Below, piece after piece: positions 40,007 to 50,047 of a stretch of DNA of 64,000 nucleotides (its first letter is position 1; each line of letters begins with the position of its first letter). Source of the stretch: Deltaproteobacteria bacterium (GTDB lineage Bacteria > Lernaellota > Lernaellaia > JACKCT01); contig JAOSJX010000004.1 in assembly GCA_027493875.1 (NCBI GenBank), positions 108,528 to 172,527 on the forward strand, written 5' to 3'. Below the pieces are notes generated by a model. It saw only the letters and a program-made list of their open reading frames with translations, was not told where the DNA came from and made no database searches. The translations under genes were made by a program, and so were the position numbers.

Positions 40007-40518
40007 GGAGAAGTGTCGCGGCCATCGTCGCGGTGCTCGCGATCGCCCTTTTGGCATTGGGCGCCTCCGCCGGAGCGGGCGACGATTCGTCCACGGAAAC
40101 GGAATTTCCCGTGCCACCGCCGCCGATTACCGAGGGCTACTACCCCTGCTCCGTCTGCCACGCGGAGATGGAAACCAACATGGAACGGCGCGAACTCGTG
40201 GACGAGCACGAGTCGATCAAACTCAACCACGGGCCGCGGTCGCGTTGGTGCTTCGACTGCCACACGCCGGAAAACCGCGACGTCCTTCACCTTGCGAGCG
40301 GTGAAGTGGTGACTTTCGAGGAGTCCTATCTTCTGTGCGGGCAGTGTCACGGCGACAAACTCCGCGACTGGAAAGTGGGCGTTCACGGCAAACGCACGGG
40401 CGAGTGGAACGGCAAGAAGCAATACCTCTTGTGCGCGAACTGCCACAACCCGCACTCGCCGCACTTCGCGCCGATCGAGCCGCTGCCGCCCCCGCCCCGC
40501 CCGAGGGATATCCGATGA
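39982..40518 (+). CDS. Periplasmic tetrahaem c-type cytochrome
   Basis: A 178-aa protein with an N-terminal signal or anchor (VAAIVAVLAIALLALGAS) and four CxxCH haem sites: CSVCH, CFDCH, CGQCH and CANCH. Extra conserved His residues could be distal ligands. The layout is that of cytochrome c3-type electron carriers found with FeS/NrfD modules. It would pass electrons between the membrane complex (next two genes) and a periplasmic partner. The start ATG lies within the end of the preceding gene, and its stop overlaps the FeS-protein start (ATGA). The Pro-rich C-terminus (PIEPLPPPPRPRD) may be a flexible link. Confidence 0.92.
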   Translation: MGFGKIRVGRSVAAIVAVLAIALLALGASAGAGDDSSTETEFPVPPPPITEGYYPCSVCHAEMETNMERRELVDEHESIKLNHGPRSRWCFDCHTPENRDVLHLASGEVVTFEESYLLCGQCHGDKLRDWKVGVHGKRTGEWNGKKQYLLCANCHNPHSPHFAPIEPLPPPPRPRDIR

Positions 40519-41447
40519 AAGAGCAAGCGCTGACGATCCCGACCGAAAAAGAACGGCGCCGCAACCGTGCCCTGACCCGCCGGCGGTTTCTTCGCAGTAC
40601 TGTCGTCGCGGCGGCCGGCGGCGTTCTCGCGTCGTGCAGCCCTTCCGTGCGCGAATCCTTTTTCCAGCAGCACCTCAAGGAGCTCACGGAAGAGGACAAA
40701 AAACGCACGTACGCGCGCCTCGCCGAAGAATACGGCAACCGGTACGGCGGCAAATTCACCGTGGGCGGCGAGCCGGCGAAGGAAGGCGTGCTCTTCGCGT
40801 ATGCGCTGGATTTGTCGCGGTGCGTCGGCTGCCGGCGGTGTGTGTATGCGTGCGTCAAGGAGAACAACCAATCGCGCGATCCGGCCATTCACTGGATCAC
40901 CGTTCTCCAAATGGAGAAAGAAAAAGGCGTCGATCTCTCCCACGCCGACGCCTACTATAATCCCAAGGCCGTTCCCGAGGACGGGCACTTCTACATGCCG
41001 GTTCAGTGCCAGCAATGCCGCCGGCCGCAATGCGTGGAGGTGTGCCCCGTCGGCGCGACGTGGCAGGAGCCCGATGGGATTGTCGTCGTGGATTACAACT
41101 GGTGCATCGGGTGCCGCTACTGCATGGCGGCCTGCCCCTACGGCGCGCGGCACTTCAATTGGAGCCGTCCGGAAATTCCGAACGAACAGATCAATCACGA
41201 CACGCACTATCTCGGCAACCGCCCTCGCTACAAGGGCGTCGTCGAGAAATGCACGTTCTGCATTCAACGCGTGCGCAAAGGAAAATATCCGGCGTGCGTG
41301 GAGATCTGCCCCGTGGGCGCGCGCAAATTCGGCAATCTGCTCGATCCCGAAAGCGAAGTCCGCTACGTGATCGAGAATAAACGCGTCTTCATTTTGAAAG
41401 AGGAAATCAATACGCAACCGAAGTTTTACTACTTCTACGGCGTGTGA
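40515..41447 (+). CDS. Tat-exported ferredoxin-type iron-sulfur subunit (NrfC/PsrB/HybA-like)
   Basis: A 310-aa protein starting at ATG 40515. It has a Tat motif (RRRFLRSTVV) followed by ASCSPS, which could be a lipobox, so it may be a Tat lipoprotein. Four cysteine clusters follow. The first is CVGCRRCVYACVKENN; next come CQQCRRPQCVEVCPVGA and CIGCRYCMAACPYGA; last are CTFCIQRVRKGKYPACVEIC and its partner. They would bind four [4Fe-4S] clusters. In this family the subunit wires an integral quinol-handling NrfD protein to cytochromes. It is flanked by the tetrahaem cytochrome and NrfD with overlapping start and stop codons, so the three very likely form one complex. No molybdopterin catalytic subunit is present. 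Confidence 0.93.
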   Translation: MKEQALTIPTEKERRRNRALTRRRFLRSTVVAAAGGVLASCSPSVRESFFQQHLKELTEEDKKRTYARLAEEYGNRYGGKFTVGGEPAKEGVLFAYALDLSRCVGCRRCVYACVKENNQSRDPAIHWITVLQMEKEKGVDLSHADAYYNPKAVPEDGHFYMPVQCQQCRRPQCVEVCPVGATWQEPDGIVVVDYNWCIGCRYCMAACPYGARHFNWSRPEIPNEQINHDTHYLGNRPRYKGVVEKCTFCIQRVRKGKYPACVEICPVGARKFGNLLDPESEVRYVIENKRVFILKEEINTQPKFYYFYGV

Positions 41448-42707
41448 GTAGGACGATGCTTTATTGGCGGTTTTTTCTCGGCAGCGTGCGCATCTGGCTC
41501 AAGGGCGGCAAGGGATATTATTCCTGGCTGGCGTTCCTGGGCGCGTGCATTCTGATCGGCGTTCTGGGCTACATCGAGCAGCTTCACGGCGGCCTGATCC
41601 GCACGCACATGCGCGATCCGGTGAGCTGGGGCTTTTATATCGGCAACTTCACGTTCCTCGTCGGCGTCGCCGCGGCGGCGGTCGTTCTCGTGATCCCGGC
41701 GTACATCTACAATTGGAAACCGATCAAAGAGATCGCCATCATCGGCGAGCTGCTCGCCGTGAGTGCGGTCGTCATGTGCCTCTTATTCGTCGCGGCGGAT
41801 CTCGGGCGGCCGGACCGCGCGTGGCATCTCATTCCCATCATCGGACATTTGAACTTTCCGTCCTCGCTGCTCGCGTGGGACGTGCTTGTGCTGAACGGCT
41901 ACGGCGCGCTGAACTTCGTCATCGTCACGTACATGATTTACACGGCGTTCGTGCGGAAAGAGTATTCAAAAAGCTTTGTGACGCCGTTGATTCTCATCTC
42001 GATTCCGTTCGCGGTCAGCATTCATACCGTCACGGCGTTCGTCTATAACGGGCTTCCCGCGCGGCCGTTCTGGAACAGCGCGATCCTCGCGCCGCGTTTT
42101 CTGACCTCGGCGTTTTGCTCCGGCCCCGCCATTATTCTGGTGCTGCTCCAACTCTTGAAGAAGCTACACGCGCCTCGAGATCAAAGATGAGGCGATCTGG
42201 AAAATCGCCGAGCTCATGGCGTACGCCATGTTCGTCAATCTCTTTCTCCTCGGCGCGGAGATTTTTCGGGAATACTATTCCGGCACGCACCACCTCTTGT
42301 TCTTCGAGTATCTCTTCACCGGGATCAACGGCCAGACGGCCATCGTGCCCTACGCATGGTTCTCGGTGTTCGCGAGCGTGGCCGCCTTCCTTTTATTTCT
42401 TATTCCGTCCACCCGCCGCAACGTCGTGACGCTGAACCTCGGCGCGCTGCTCATCTACCTGGGCGTCTATATCGAAAAGGGCATCGCCCTGGTGATTCCG
42501 GGGTTCACCCCCTCGACGCTGGGCGAAATTTATGAATACGGCCCCAGCCGCGTCGAGCTTCAGGTCGCCGTCGGCATTTTCGGCTTGGGCTTCCTGGTCT
42601 TTACGCTGATGATGAAGGTGGCGGTGCCGATTATGCTCGGCGAATTCCACCTGGATTCGCCCGAAGCGGCGCTGGACGACGCGCGCGCCCAATCCGTGCC
42701 GGGTTGA
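41444..42707 (+). CDS. NrfD/PsrC-type quinol oxidoreductase membrane subunit (one frameshift)
   Basis: An integral membrane protein of about 420 aa with 8-10 helices. Visible family features are an N-terminal GGKGYYSWLAFLGACILIGV, the DPVSWGFYIGNFTFLVG helix, RPDRAWHLIPIIGH, WDVLVLNGYGALNFVI and TLGEIYEYGPSRVELQVAVG. NrfD-like subunits bind menaquinol and pass electrons to the FeS subunit. The frame breaks near 42165 (QLLKKL to LEIKDEAIWKIAELM); one fewer base restores it. The GTG at 41444 overlaps the preceding stop; ATG 41456 with AGGA upstream is an equally good start. With the tetrahaem cytochrome it forms a compact menaquinol-cytochrome module reminiscent of part of alternative complex III. 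Confidence 0.9.
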
Positions 42708-42738
42708 AAACCGCGGGGAGGAACAAAGCCGCCGCTTG

Positions 42739-42747
42739 TGCTAGAAT
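42739..42747 (+). promoter_or_regulatory. Extended -10 promoter for the dihaem sensor kinase
   Basis: TGCTAGAAT matches an extended -10 element (TGnTAnnnT). It lies about 30 bases before the GTG start at 42778, so the kinase-regulator pair probably has its own sigma70-type promoter. Confidence 0.45.
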
Positions 42748-42777
42748 TGTGAGATTCATGACGGGGGGCGGAAGGGC

Positions 42778-44681
42778 GTGACCTTTCCGAAAATAGACCG
42801 GCTGAGCCTGAGATTCTCGGCCTGCATCGCCGTCCTTGTCCTGTTTGGACAAGGCATCACCTTCTTCTTCGTTTACCGTTACGCGTCGGCGCGGCTGCTG
42901 GAATCGTCGCGGCAACAGGCGGCGATGACCACGCGGCTTGTTCATCAGGCGCTCGAAGACGGCATGCTCAACAAGGACGACCGCCTCGTCCGCAAAATGG
43001 TGGATAGTTTCGGCACGACGCACGGCGTGCAGCGCGTCCTGATTCTCGACCGCGAAGGCGAGGTGCGATTTTCGAGCGACCCCTCGATCGAGGCGAGCCA
43101 TTTCGACCGCGATTCCGCCACGTGCATGGTGTGCCACAGCGAACCCGCGGAAAAGCGCGCGCGGAGCGCCATGCTGGAGATCGAGGGCGGCCGGACGCTC
43201 CGCGTCGTCGACCCGATTGAGAACAAAGCGGAATGCTACGCGTGCCACGATGCCTCCCAACGGATGAACGGTATGATGGTGGTGGATGTTAAACTCGATG
43301 AAGCCCTCGCGAATCTTCAACAAGCGATCAGTCATTTGGCGGTCGCTTCGAGTATCGTCGGCGTGATGCTGCTCGGCGGCGCGGGACTGATCTTTCGCCA
43401 GCTTCTCGTCGGCCGACTGCGCCGATTCGAAGACACCGCGCGGGCCATTGAAGACGGCGATCTCGGCCGGCGTGTCGCGGTTTCCGGCAACGACGCGCTG
43501 GGACGCGTCGAGCAGCGGTTCAACGGCATGGCCGACGCGGTTTTCTCCTTCTCGAACGAACGCGGCAGCAACAGGCCGATCTGGAGCGCGTGATGAACTC
43601 GGTGGACGACGGCATGGCCGTGCTCGATCACCAACGCGTGATCGTCGCCGCCAACGAAGCCTTCGCCCGCCGTTTTCCCGCCGGCGCGCAAACGCCGATC
43701 GGCCGCCCGTGCTGCGGCGACTCGAACGACAGCCTCGGCTGCGTGGAAGACGGCTTCTGCCCGGCGCTGGCGTGCTTCATCACCGGAACGGTGCAGACGG
43801 CGGTGAAGACACGGACACTTCCCGACGGGTCCGTGCGCCACGAGGAAGTCCGCACGTCGCCCGTGTTCAACCCCGACGGAACCGTCACCCACGTGGTGGA
43901 AGTCTGGCGCGACATCACCGACCGGCGAAGCGCCGAGGCCAAGCTGGCCGAAACGCAGCGCATGGTCTCGCTCGGGATGCTGGCTTCGGGATTTTCGCAC
44001 GAAGTGAACACGCCCCTCGGCTCGATCGAGATGTGCCTCGACAACATCCGCCGGCTTTGCGCGGAACTCGGCGCGTCGGACGGCGAGGCGAAACAACGGG
44101 TGGGGGAATATGTGCGCATCGCCGGATCGCAGGTCCAACGCGCCGGGGCGATCACCGAACAGTTCCTGATGCTTTCGCGCGGGCAGTCGTTGCCGGCCGC
44201 GCCGCTCAATCTTGCCTCGTGCGCGCAGGCGGCCGCGTCGCTCTGCCGTCATAAAGCCCGCGATGCCGGCGTGACGATCGACCTTCCCGAAATCGCTCGC
44301 CCGCCGACCGTGGTCGCCAACGAGTCCGCCGTGCAACAGGTGTTGATCAACCTCATGATGAACGCGATCGACGCGTGCGAACGTGGCGCGCATATCACCG
44401 TCTCGTTCGAAGAAATCGATGGGCAACTAAATGTCCGGGTCGCGGATCAGGGTCGCGGCATTCCTCGGGAGGACCAGGCGCAGCTCTTCGAGCCGTTCTT
44501 CTCGCGGCGAGCCGGCGGCACGGGATTGGGATTGTTTGTTTCGCTGAATCTGGCCCGCGGATGGGGCGGCGATATCACCGTCGAGAGCCGGCCGGGAGAA
44601 GGCAGCACGTTTACGGTCGGCTTCCCGGTTCCACACAATGGGGCGAAGGCGCATGGAGAACACCAAAGTTCTCGTTGTTGA
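42778..44681 (+). CDS. Dihaem c-type sensor histidine kinase with PAS domain (one frameshift)
   Basis: A protein of about 634 aa. One membrane helix (SACIAVLVLFGQGITFFFVY) leads to a periplasmic domain with two haem-binding CxxCH motifs (CMVCH and CYACH), then a second helix (VASSIVGVMLLGGAGLIF) and HAMP. A frameshift near 43550 joins it to a coiled coil and a PAS domain with a Cys-rich loop (GRPCCGDSN, GCVEDGFCPALACF). A kinase core follows: His in GFSHEVNTPLGS, N box INLMMNAIDA, and G boxes RGIPRED and GTGLGLF. The GTG start has GGAAGG upstream. C-type haems in a periplasmic sensor imply detection of redox state or a haem ligand such as NO, CO or O2. It overlaps the NtrC-type regulator by 29 bases, and both probably control the operon at 39171. 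Confidence 0.9.
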
Positions 44682-46011
44682 CGACGACGAGACCTTCCGC
44701 ACGTTGATGGTCGACGAGCTTGGCCGGCGGAATTTTCAGACGCATCCCGCCGAGGGCGTGCGCGACGCGGCGAAGGCGCTGGCGGCGGATGAGTTTGACG
44801 TGATCCTCCTTGATTTGCGCCTGGAGGACGGCGACGGTCTGGATGTCTTGCGCCGGGTTCGCGCCGAGCGGCCGCGCATCGAGGTTGTGGTTCTGACGGG
44901 GCATGGCGACATCGACATGGCGATCGAAGCGATGCGCCTCGGCGCGTTCGACTATCTGCGCAAGCCCTGCCCCATGGACGAGCTCGAAGTCACCATCCAA
45001 AAAGCGCGCGAACGGCAATTGCTCATCGAACGCAACGCGATTCTTCAAAAAGGGCTGGCGCCGCCCGACCTGCGCGAAGAATTCGTCGGCCAAAGCCGGC
45101 CGTTCCTGGAAATCAAAGCGCTCATCGAGCGCGTCGCCGCGGCGGATTCCTCCGTGCTGATTCTCGGGGAAACGGGTGTCGGCAAGGATGTCGTCGCCAA
45201 GTTGATCCACGCGCACAGCGCGCGGCGGGACCAGCCGCTCGTCGTCGTTCAATGCGGCGCGCTGCATGAAGACCTTCTTTCCAGCGAGCTCTTCGGCCAC
45301 GAAAAAGGGGCATACACCGGCGCGACGCAGGCCAAGCACGGATTATTTGAAGTTGCGAACGGCGGAACGATCTTTCTGGACGAGATCGGCGACGTCAGCC
45401 CCCAAACGCAGGTCAAGCTTTTGCGCGTCCTCGAGACCGGCCGGTTTCGGCGCGTCGGCAGCACGAGGGAAGTCGCGGTCGACGTCCGCATCATCGCCGC
45501 CACCAACCGTGACGTCGCCGGGATGATGGAGAAGGGATACTTCCGAAACGACTTGTTCTACCGGCTCTCGACGATCCAGATCGACGTACCGCCCTTACGC
45601 GAGCGCCCCGCGGATATTCCTGTCCTCGCCGACCATTTCCTGGCGCGGCTCAACGATCGTTTCGGTCTCAAGCGGCGATTCAGCGCCGAAACGATGAACG
45701 CTCTTTGCACCTACGCCTGGCCGGGGAATGTGCGCGAGTTGCTGCACGTGATCGAACGCGTCGTGATTCTTTCGACGAACGACGTGATCGAGCCCAATCA
45801 ACTGCCCGGTGACGTCCGCGAGAAAAAAGTGTCCGCGGACGGCCGCCCTCTGACGCTCGAGCAGGTCGAATGCGAACACATCCGGCATGTTCTCGAGATG
45901 ACGAGCGGCAACCGCGGCCGCGCCGCGTCGCTGCTCGGTATCAGCGAACGCACCCTCTATCGCCGTCTCAAGGAACTCGGGCTGGACGCCGGCGAAAACG
46001 GAAACGGATAG
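44653..46011 (+). CDS. Sigma54-dependent response regulator (NtrC family), partner of the dihaem kinase
   Basis: A 452-aa protein from ATG 44653 (MENTKVLVVDDDETFRTLM). The receiver Asp lies in VILLDLRLEDG. The AAA+ domain has Walker A GETGVGKD, the sigma54 loop GAYTGA (Tyr replacing the usual Phe, a tolerated variant) in GHEKGAYTGATQAKHG, Walker B TIFLDEIGDVS and YFRNDLFYRLS. The C-terminal Fis-type helix-turn-helix is RGRAASLLGISERTLYRRL. Phosphorylated by the haem-containing kinase, it should activate the sigma54 promoter at 39116, probably through the paired palindromes upstream; the DNA-binding link is inference. Confidence 0.94.
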   Translation: MENTKVLVVDDDETFRTLMVDELGRRNFQTHPAEGVRDAAKALAADEFDVILLDLRLEDGDGLDVLRRVRAERPRIEVVVLTGHGDIDMAIEAMRLGAFDYLRKPCPMDELEVTIQKARERQLLIERNAILQKGLAPPDLREEFVGQSRPFLEIKALIERVAAADSSVLILGETGVGKDVVAKLIHAHSARRDQPLVVVQCGALHEDLLSSELFGHEKGAYTGATQAKHGLFEVANGGTIFLDEIGDVSPQTQVKLLRVLETGRFRRVGSTREVAVDVRIIAATNRDVAGMMEKGYFRNDLFYRLSTIQIDVPPLRERPADIPVLADHFLARLNDRFGLKRRFSAETMNALCTYAWPGNVRELLHVIERVVILSTNDVIEPNQLPGDVREKKVSADGRPLTLEQVECEHIRHVLEMTSGNRGRAASLLGISERTLYRRLKELGLDAGENGNG

Positions 46012-46021
46012 CGCCTGATTT

Positions 46022-46555
46022 TTACTCGTCCCGCAAAATCGCCATCAAGATTTCGTCGTAATACTTGCCGCGCTTATAACGCTTGCGGCGTAAGCGCCCT
46101 TCTTCGACAAAGCCGGCTTTCTTGTAGCACGCGTGCGCGCGTTCGTTGAACTCGAAGACGACCAGCTCGACGCGCTGTAGGTTTTGAACATTGAACGCGT
46201 ATTCCACGACGAGCTTCGTCGCTTCCGTAGCGTAACCTTTGCCCCATTCATCTTTCTCGCCAATCAAAATACCGAAGTGCGCCGTGCGGCTGACGCGGTC
46301 GATAAGATTCAGCCCGATATTTCCGATGTGCCGGCCATCCGCTTTGAGACAAATACCGAACGTGATGCTGGTGTCGTCACGATAGAGCCCATCGATCCAC
46401 TCGCGCTCGCGGACACGGTTGAAATGGAGTTGCTCGGAGATGAGGCCGTAATTCACCTCCGGATCGTTGATCCACCGTGCGCACCGGTCCGTATCCTCCG
46501 GCTCCAGCAGCCGGAGATAGATCCGTTCCCCGATCACCTTGGCCATATCCAACAT
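46022..46555 (-). CDS. RimJ/RimL-type GNAT N-acetyltransferase
   Basis: A 177-aa GNAT protein. IYLRLLEPEDTDRCARWIND is the opening strand-helix of RimJ/SpeG-like enzymes. The acetyl-CoA loop is GKGYATEA in EWGKGYATEATKLVVEYAF, followed by VVFEFNERAHACYKKAGF, the usual C-terminal signature. It would transfer acetyl from acetyl-CoA to an amino group of a protein or small molecule; the substrate cannot be told. The start may be ATG 46555 or ATG 46546. It begins just downstream of the S9 peptidase stop, so the two may be co-transcribed. Confidence 0.9.
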   Translation of the reverse strand: MLDMAKVIGERIYLRLLEPEDTDRCARWINDPEVNYGLISEQLHFNRVREREWIDGLYRDDTSITFGICLKADGRHIGNIGLNLIDRVSRTAHFGILIGEKDEWGKGYATEATKLVVEYAFNVQNLQRVELVVFEFNERAHACYKKAGFVEEGRLRRKRYKRGKYYDEILMAILRDE

Positions 46556-46556
46556 T

Positions 46557-48606
46557 TCATGACCCGCTCGCGCTTAACGCCTCCAATACGCCCGTCACCG
46601 CGTCGGCGCCTTGGGGCACGGCGATGGACGAGCCGTCGAAGGCGTCGCCGACGGGCTCGGAGCGCCCGCCGAGGCAGCGTTCGGCGAGAAACGCCTCGGT
46701 GACCGCGTAAAACGCCGTCCGGTTGTTCGGCCGCGCAAAGCCGTGGCCTTCGTCCGGGAACAGCACATAAGTCACCGGAATATTCTTTTTCTGCATCGCC
46801 GCGACGATCTGATCGGATTCCGCCTGTTTGACGCGCGGATCGTTGGCGCCCTGCCCGATGAGCAGGGGCTTGGAAATCCGGTCCACGTAGGTCAGCGGCG
46901 AGCGGTCGTGGAGAAGTTTGCGCCCTTCCTCCGTCCGGTTGTCGCCGACGCGCGACGTAAAAATGTCAAGCACCGGCTTCCAGTACGGCGGAATGGATTC
47001 GAGCAGCGTCAGCAGGTTCGACGGCCCCACGATATCCACGCCGCACGCGAACTCGTCCGGCGTCATCGTGACGCCGACGAGCGTCGCGTAGCCGCCGTAG
47101 CTCCCGCCCATGATGGCGATCTGGTCCTCGCGCGCGATGCGCTTCCTCGACCGCCCAGCGCACGGCGTCGATCAGATCGTCGTGCATTTTGCGGCCCCAC
47201 TCGAAGTCGCCCGCGTTGACGAAGGACTTGCCGAAGCCCGTCGACCCGCGAAAGTTCACCGAAAGCACCGCGTAGCCGCGGTTCGCGAGCCATTGGTGCG
47301 TGGGATCGTAGCCCCACGTGTCGCGGCCCCAGGGACCGCCGTGCACGTAGAGCACCGTCGGCAGCGGCGCCGGCGGTTTGCCGCCGCGGTCCAGGTGCGG
47401 GGGGAGCGTGTAGTAGCTGACGAGATTCAATCCGTCGCGGCTTTCAACGACGGCGGGATACATCGCGGCCAGTTCAACGCCGGCAAGCGCTTCCGCGGTG
47501 AACGAAAAGAAATTCGGCTTTGGACGCGTCGCGGTCGTACCGGTAGTAACGCACCGGCCCGTCGTCGTCGATATACGCGAGGATCCACACGCGGTCGTCG
47601 TGCGTGCCGCTGGTGAATTCGATCTGGCCGTCCGCGACGGTGCGCAAATAGTCGAAATCCGCGCGCACCGATTCATCCAGCACGCGCCACTCGGCTTTAA
47701 GATAGTTGAACGAGACGGCCTGAATCGTCTTTTCCGTGGGGTGCGACATGATGCCGCCGATATCGGCCTTGTCCGATTCGGCGATCAGCTTTTTCTCGTC
47801 GGTGTCCAGGTTCCATGAAAACAGCGCGCCCGTGTCGCGGCCTCGGCTGTCCATCATGTAGAGAACGCGGCCGGTCTTATCGAAACCCGCGGGCCCCGTC
47901 GTCAGCGAGTCCTCCTGGCTGATTTTCAAAAACGATTCCCACGCGCCGTCCGCGCCGCGGCGGAAGTATTCCGTGCCGCCGTCCGGCGTCACTTTTTCCG
48001 CGAAGCGAAGGGCCAGATCGTCGTCCGTCACGAAGCCCGCGAACTCGTCGTTTTGGAAGACCAGCGTGCGTTCGCCGGTGGCCAGATCGAGCTCGTAAAT
48101 GTCGTGGTACTCCGCATTGCGGTCGTTGAGGCCGATGAGAATGCGGCCGGGATGCTTGGGGCTGACCTGATAAATCTGCGCCTTCACCTTCTCCGCCGGT
48201 GTGAGCACGCGGGCGCTTTGCGTCGTGACGTCCAGGGCATAGACGCGCCAATTCTCGTCGCCGTCCTTATCCTGCGCATAAAGAATGGTGTTCGGGAGAT
48301 AGGACCAGAAATAGCGGTACACGCCGCGCCCCGTGTCGTGCGTGACGGCTCTGCCCTCCCCGGCTTATCCGCGGGCGACACCCAAATGTTGAGCACGCCG
48401 TTTTCCGGCGCGAGCCACGAGAGAGACGCGCCGTCCGGACTGATCTGCACGCCGGCGCGGTCCGGATTGCCGAAGATCACTCGCGCGGAATGAGCGGCGC
48501 CGGTTCGGCGTTTGGCGCCGCGGCGGGCATCGCCGCCTTTTGCGCGCAGGCCGCGAAGTAAAAAAACAACAACGAGCGCGAGAACGCACCGGACGGTCGT
48601 CTTCAT
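46557..48606 (-). CDS. S9-family prolyl oligopeptidase-like lipoprotein (about five frameshifts)
   Basis: The joined frames give an acylaminoacyl-peptidase/DPP-IV-like protein of about 683 aa. The ATG at 48606 has GGGGGAAAG upstream. Fixing a seven-T run gives a lipoprotein signal ending YFAACAQK. The beta-propeller part includes [20 protein letters not shown] and [16 protein letters not shown]. The hydrolase domain has [20 protein letters not shown], nucleophile Ser in GGSYGGYAT, Asp region [12 protein letters not shown] and His in EGHGFARP. Breaks lie near 48562, 48484, 48350, 47510 and 47140. The catalytic triad is intact and each segment is conserved, so I favour sequencing errors, but the density is high enough that a young pseudogene is possible. 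It would cleave peptides in the envelope. Confidence 0.75.
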
Positions 48607-48708
48607 AATCTTTCCCCCGTTTTGTAACGCGTGGCGTGGTTCCGAACGGCGCAAATGTGCCCAAGCGCCGCGGAAAAGTCAAAACCGACGTAAGCTTTTC
48701 AAGCCACC

Positions 48709-49936
48709 TCAGGAAAGCGCATAGAACCAGACCGACGCTAAGAGCGTCGAGCCGAGGGCGATGGGCGCGCCGATTTTCATGTGGCTCCAAAATCCTAATC
48801 CGCCGACATCTTTGCTCTTTTCGGCGACGATAATGTTGGCGACCGAGCCGAGCAGCGTAAGGTTGCCGGCGAACGTGGACGCGACGGCCAACAGTTCCCA
48901 TCCCATGCGGGGATCCGGCAGCGCGGTCATCGCATCGCGGACCACGAGAATAAACGGGACGTTGGATACGATATTCGAACCGAACAGAAAGATGCCGGAC
49001 AACCCCAACCACCCGGCGAATCCGCTCATCCGTTCGATCGGAAAAGCGCGGAAAAACATCGCCGGAAGCCCCGTTCGAACAAAGCCTTCCACAACGACGA
49101 ACAGTCCCGCGAAGAACGCCAGGACGGTCCAATCGATGCGCCGCCAGACGCCGCCGAGACCGTTTCGAAATCGAAGGAGAAGAAGAAAACCGAATCCGCC
49201 CACGGCGCTCCAGGCCAGATGTCCGCCGAGCGTGAAGACGACGGCCGTCCCCGCGATCACCGAGGCGATCGCCCAGGTTGTCGGACGCATCAAGGATTCG
49301 GCGCCGCGGTTTTCGGCCGGCGATAACGAGCGGGGACGAAGAATCCGGCGGAACGCGAAGAACAAGACCGCGTGATTGAGGGCCAGGGCGCCCACGGCCG
49401 GAGGACCGGCGACGAGCAGATGATCGCGATAGGTCAATCCTCCCAGGGAGGCGCAGAGCATGTTCTGCGGATTGCCCACCAGCGTTATAACGCTTCCCGT
49501 ATTCGCCGACGTTGCGAGCGCCAATAAAAAAGGGAGCGGCGGCAGCTTCTGCCTCCGGATCACTTCGCAAAGCAGCGGCGCCGCGAGAACGCACACGGCG
49601 TCGTTGGTAATCAGGGCGCTGAGCGGCCCGCAAGTCCAGACGATCATCCCAAGCAGCCGCTCGGGCGTCGCGGCTTTTTCGCACAGAATCGGCACCGCGC
49701 GCTCGAAAAAGCCGTCGCGCTCGAGAAAGGCGCCGAGCCCCATCATCCCGAATAGGAGAACGATCGTGTTCGCGTCCACCGCGCGGACAGCTTCATCCGG
49801 CGTCAACACGCCGAACGCAACCACGGCGACGGCCCCGACCACGGCGGCGACGGGACGATCCAGTGTCACCCAGCCCAGGCGCCGAGCCGACACGGCCACG
49901 TAGGTCGCCAAAAAAAATCGCGGTGCCCGTAAACAC
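48709..49936 (-). CDS. ArsB/NhaD-type anion or ion permease (one frameshift near start)
   Basis: A transporter of about 408 aa with 11-12 helices of the ion-transporter superfamily. Conserved features are VDANTIVLLFGMMGLGAFLE, GPLSALITNDAVCVLAAPLL, NTGSVITLVGNPQNML and, in the second half, GIFLFGSNIVSNVPFILVV with LLGSVANIIVAEKS. These are the paired hairpin (ND/NPQN) motifs of ArsB, NhaD and SLC13-like proteins. The substrate could be arsenite, sodium or an organic anion. The N-terminus is restored by shortening an eight-T run at about 49911-49918, which joins GTG 49936 (MFTGTAIF) to LATYVAVSARR and completes the first helix. No arsenic genes are adjacent. Confidence 0.82.
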
Positions 49937-50047
49937 GCCTCGTCCGTCCGTGAATACCGGACTTAAGGCAAGGAAGGCCCCGTGTCGAGGTCTTCCCGCG
50001 ACGGGCACGTCGCTTCGCGCGCCGCGGCGACGGGTGGGACGGCGACG

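Noticed and set aside
40515..42707. Complete alternative complex III or polysulfide reductase
   Set aside because: Only cytochrome, FeS and NrfD-type genes are present; the molybdopterin-fold subunit and other ACIII genes are missing.
46557..48606. Calling the S9 peptidase a pseudogene
   Set aside because: Catalytic residues and domain text survive on both sides of each break and similar breaks occur in essential genes such as smc, so error is the simpler explanation.
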